DNA of 64,000 bases, taken from contig NZ_CP121473.1 of the NCBI RefSeq assembly GCF_033954455.1, positions 4,450,501 to 4,514,500 of the forward strand, written 5' to 3'. Both the position numbers and the translations under genes were made by a program. Source of the stretch: Thiorhodovibrio litoralis (GTDB lineage Bacteria > Pseudomonadota > Gammaproteobacteria > Chromatiales > Chromatiaceae). Every line of letters starts with the position of its first letter. Within the stretch, counting starts at the first letter, position 1. Shown here one piece after another: positions 61,425-64,000 of the stretch. The notes under the pieces were generated by a model. That model was not told the DNA's origin. It did not search any database and was given only the letters and a program-made list of their open reading frames with translations.

Positions 61425-62495
61425 ATGGCTCTTGCCAGCTTTACCCGCCGCACCCTCGCGGCCTGCACGCTGTCCGCTCTGGCGTTCGCGCCACTCGCCC
61501 ATGCGGAAGAGACCCAGCTGACCGGCTCGGGCGCGAGTTTCCCTTTCCCGCTTTACGCCAAGTGGGCCAAGGATTTCAGCAAGAAGAACAAAGACATCCA
61601 GGTTCAGTACCAGGCAGTTGGCTCGGGTGCTGGCATCCGTGCATTCATCGCTGAAACCGTGGATTTCGCTGCATCCGATGCGGCCATGAACGATGAGGAA
61701 ATCGCCAAGGTTCCCGCTGAGAAGGGTGTGGTGCTGCTGCCGATGACCGCTGGCGAGGTGGTGCTGTCTTACAACCTGCCGGGCAACCCGGAACTCAAGC
61801 TACCGCGCGATGTGATGAACGACATTTTCCTCGGCAAGCTGACCACCTGGCAGGACGAGCGCCTGCAGAAGGCGAACCCGGACGTGAAGTTCCCCGATGA
61901 TGACATCACTGTGGTGCGCCGTTCCGATTCATCCGGCACCACCTATGTTTTCACCGGTCATCTGGCCTGTGCGAGCGACGAGTTCAAGAAAGACGTGGGT
62001 CATGGCAAGAGCGTGGACTGGCCGAAGAGCTTTGTCGGTGCCCCCAAGAACGACGGTGTCGCGGCCATGATCAAGCAGACTCCGGGCGCGATCGGCTACA
62101 TCGAGTACGGCTATGCTGAGGCGACCGGTCAGCCGATGGCCACCTTGCAGAACAAGGCCGGCGAGTTCGTCAAGCCGGGTGAGGCATCCGGTCAGGCCGC
62201 GCTGGCCTCGGCGGAGTTCCCGAGCGGCGATCTCCCGGGTTACGAGGGCACGCCTGATCTGCGCGTCTGGGTGTGTGATCCTGAGGGCAAAGAGGCTTAT
62301 CCCATCGCCACCTTTACCTGGATGCTGATGTACCAGCATCAGGATGAGGAAAAAGCCAAGGTGCTGCGGGACTTCGTCGAGTACGGCTTGAATGAGGGCC
62401 AGAAATCTGCCCCCAAGATGGGCTACATCCCGCTTCCGGCCAACGTCAAGGCCAAGGTTGAGGAAGCTCTGAAGCTGGTTGGCGGCGCCGAGTAA
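61425..62495 (+). CDS. pstS: Phosphate ABC transporter, periplasmic phosphate-binding protein
   Basis: The 356-aa high-affinity phosphate-binding protein has a signal peptide (LAACTLSALAFAPLAHAEE). The mature start TQLTGSGASFPFPLYAKW and the phosphate-contacting segments AVGSGAGIRAFIAETVDFAAS and RRSDSSGTTYVFTGHL are canonical. ATG 61425 has GGAGG 7 nt upstream; the longer open frame from 61272 lacks one. It heads pstS-pstC-pstA. Confidence 0.96.
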   Translation: MALASFTRRTLAACTLSALAFAPLAHAEETQLTGSGASFPFPLYAKWAKDFSKKNKDIQVQYQAVGSGAGIRAFIAETVDFAASDAAMNDEEIAKVPAEKGVVLLPMTAGEVVLSYNLPGNPELKLPRDVMNDIFLGKLTTWQDERLQKANPDVKFPDDDITVVRRSDSSGTTYVFTGHLACASDEFKKDVGHGKSVDWPKSFVGAPKNDGVAAMIKQTPGAIGYIEYGYAEATGQPMATLQNKAGEFVKPGEASGQAALASAEFPSGDLPGYEGTPDLRVWVCDPEGKEAYPIATFTWMLMYQHQDEEKAKVLRDFVEYGLNEGQKSAPKMGYIPLPANVKAKVEEALKLVGGAE

Positions 62496-62554
62496 AGCTC
62501 CCCTAAGTACAGCTCATCAAGTAACGCTCCTTAAGCAAAGCCTCTCAATAATGG

Positions 62555-62593
62555 AACACGCGGCGGGTCACCGAAAGCGATCCACCGCGTGTT
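62555..62593 (+). promoter_or_regulatory. Hairpin in pstS-pstC gap, possible attenuator
   Basis: AACACGCGG (62555-62563) pairs with CCGCGTGTT (62585-62593) around a 21-nt loop. It lacks a U tract. A stable hairpin after a binding-protein gene commonly limits read-through or protects the upstream mRNA, giving more PstS than permease. Confidence 0.45.
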
Positions 62594-62667
62594 TGCCGTT
62601 GGATGAGAGCCGCTTTTGAAGCAATCACCCCCTTTCTGGCCGCCAATCAAGTCATTCGCATCGCGTT

Positions 62668-63639
62668 ATGGTTTCCAATCCCTTTGCTCATGTTGTCACC
62701 AAATTCTCCGAGCCGCCCTCGGCGAGCGACTACGCCGTCGACAAAGCGCTGCGGATGATTGTGCAGGGCGCCGCCGCCGTCATTTTGCTGCTGGTGGCCT
62801 ACATCATTTTCGAGCTTGGCCGTCAGGCACTGCCCGCCATACTGAGCTTTGGTCCGGGTTTTCTGATCGGAACCGATTGGAATGTGCAGGAAAAGGTCTT
62901 CGGCATCCTGCCCGAGATCTGGGGCACGCTCTACAGTTCGTTGCTGGCCCTCTTTATTGGCGGCATCTTTGGCGTGGCCATTGCCATCTTCTTGACCCAG
63001 GATTTCCTTGATCATCGCCTGTCGAACGTATTTCGCACCATTGTCGAGATGCTGGCAGCTATTCCCTCGGTGGTCTATGGCCTCTGGGGTATCTATGTGC
63101 TGATTCCGCTGATTCGACCGGGTGCCGAATGGTTGCACGAGACTTTCGGCTGGTTCCCATTGTTCGGAACCGATCTGGCCGGCCCCGGCATGGCCCCGGC
63201 AGCCTTGGTGCTGGCGGTGATGATTCTGCCGACGGTGGCGGCCATCTCAGTCGACGCCTTCCGCCGCGTGCCCTACAAGGTGAAAGAAGCCGCCTATGGC
63301 ATGGGCACCACGCGCTGGGAGGCGATCATGAAAGTGATGCTGCCAACTGCCTCCAGCGGCATTCTCGCAGCACTGGTGCTGGGCTTTGGCCGTGCACTGG
63401 GCGAGACCATGGCGCTGGCGATGCTCATCGGCAACTCCAACCAGATCAGCCTGTCGCTATTCGCGCCGGCCAATACGCTGGCATCACTGCTGGCGTCGAG
63501 CTTCCCGGAAGCCGGCCCGGTCGAGGTGCAAGCGCTGATGTATGCGGCCTTGGCGCTGCTCGCAATCACACTCATCGTTAACGTGCTTGGCCTCTGGATC
63601 ATGAAGGCGGCCACACGCAAATTCGAGGGTAAGGCATGA
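62668..63639 (+). CDS. pstC: Phosphate ABC transporter permease PstC
   Basis: The 323-aa inner-membrane permease has six predicted membrane segments and the ABC-permease EAA loop (EAAYGMGTTRWEAIMKVMLPTA). The segments ILPEIWGTLYSSLLALFIGG and MLAAIPSVVYGLWG are typical of PstC. Its stop overlaps the pstA start (ATGA). Confidence 0.95.
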   Translation: MVSNPFAHVVTKFSEPPSASDYAVDKALRMIVQGAAAVILLLVAYIIFELGRQALPAILSFGPGFLIGTDWNVQEKVFGILPEIWGTLYSSLLALFIGGIFGVAIAIFLTQDFLDHRLSNVFRTIVEMLAAIPSVVYGLWGIYVLIPLIRPGAEWLHETFGWFPLFGTDLAGPGMAPAALVLAVMILPTVAAISVDAFRRVPYKVKEAAYGMGTTRWEAIMKVMLPTASSGILAALVLGFGRALGETMALAMLIGNSNQISLSLFAPANTLASLLASSFPEAGPVEVQALMYAALALLAITLIVNVLGLWIMKAATRKFEGKA

Positions 63640-64000
63640 CCAGAGTCGCTAGCGAGGCCCTGCTTGAGCAGGATTTGGCCTCGATGAAACAACTGCGAGG
63701 CTCGCTGCTTGAAGGGCGCGGTCTTCAGAGCCGAATTTTCACCGGCATCACCTGGGGCCTGGCCATTCTCGCCTCGTTGCCGCTGTTCTCAGTGATCTAC
63801 ATGCTGATCGCCAAGGGCGGCGCGCGCATCAACTGGGAGACCCTGACCGCACTGCCGCCCGCAGCCTTTGAGTTCGGCGGCGGCATTGGCCCGGCCATTG
63901 TGGGCACGGGCATCATGGTCGGCATCGGCTCGCTCATCAGCATCCCCATCGGCATTCTCGCCGCCATTTATCTGGCCGAGGTCGATCCTTACAGCAAGCT
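63636..64000 (+). CDS. pstA: Phosphate ABC transporter permease PstA, 3' end outside window
   Basis: The first 121 residues are visible. A polar N-terminus is followed by a membrane segment (WGLAILASLPLFSVIYMLI). GGARINWETLTALPPAAFEF and GGIGPAIVGTGIMVGIGSLI then match PstA, with IPIGILAAIYLAEVDPYSKL at the edge. ATG overlaps the pstC stop. pstB and phoU are expected beyond the window. Confidence 0.93.
   Translation, partial: MTRVASEALLEQDLASMKQLRGSLLEGRGLQSRIFTGITWGLAILASLPLFSVIYMLIAKGGARINWETLTALPPAAFEFGGGIGPAIVGTGIMVGIGSLISIPIGILAAIYLAEVDPYSK

Noticed and set aside
1-64000. CRISPR arrays or rRNA genes
   Set aside because: No regularly spaced direct repeats of CRISPR type and no rRNA sequence were seen.

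Overview
The window is GC-rich and looks chromosomal, from a gammaproteobacterium. The household genes (ispB, rlmB next to rnr, rlmI-like, pstSCA) are of gammaproteobacterial type. KaiB-like proteins, many PAS sensors, betaine-lipid genes and Sel1 proteins would fit a purple sulfur bacterium (Chromatiaceae), but that placement is inference, not proof.

Layout. 1-3.5 kb: RND efflux pump (cut by the left edge) with its membrane-fusion protein, behind an AT-rich palindrome. 3.7-9.4 kb: one-direction signalling locus of HD-GYP protein, KaiB-like protein, PAS histidine kinase, receiver and a second KaiB-like protein, with no KaiC. 9.6-10.8 kb: ispB and tRNA-Pro. 10.85-19.5 kb: accessory region behind tRNA-Pro, holding integrase and phosphatase-fold remnants, an orphan type IV pilin, two copies of a 2,361-bp IS4-family element (one inserted into the other, both with exact 9-bp target duplications, both carrying a DruA/DUF4338 gene), a PIN/RHH toxin-antitoxin pair and degenerate Sel1 genes. 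19.6-31.1 kb: a TMEM43-TerB-like membrane protein and two paralogous signalling modules, each a TonB-dependent receptor, a small periplasmic YfiR-like protein and a membrane sensor (hybrid kinase in one, diguanylate cyclase in the other). 31.2-34.6 kb: rlmB, rnr and tRNA-Leu. 34.7-42.5 kb: type I restriction-modification operon with a HEPN/MNT toxin-antitoxin module between hsdS and hsdM, followed by an rlmI-like gene.

42.7-64 kb is largely a phosphate-starvation region. It holds a PlcP/LpxH-like phosphoesterase, a broken EAL-GGDEF protein, several solute-binding proteins (one fused to a von Willebrand A domain), a DUF433/DUF5615 toxin-antitoxin pair, an MFS transporter, a ppk2 gene with an internal deletion, btaBA for phosphorus-free betaine lipids, a c-type cytochrome, a PhoX-like phosphatase and pstS-pstC-pstA (cut by the right edge). 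Four PhoB-box-like sites can be read, three sharing a CGAA spacer. Five genes between 43.5 and 54.7 kb carry visible lesions (in-frame stops, a homopolymer frameshift, a deletion). These could be gene decay or, for single-base cases, sequence errors.

Taken together, the right third describes phosphate scavenging (phoX, pst), lipid remodelling (PlcP-like, BtaA, BtaB) and a partly decayed set of periplasmic binding/sensing proteins. The most novel-looking systems are the KaiC-less KaiB locus, the duplicated receptor/periplasmic protein/sensor modules, and the Pho-linked binding-protein/VWA cluster.
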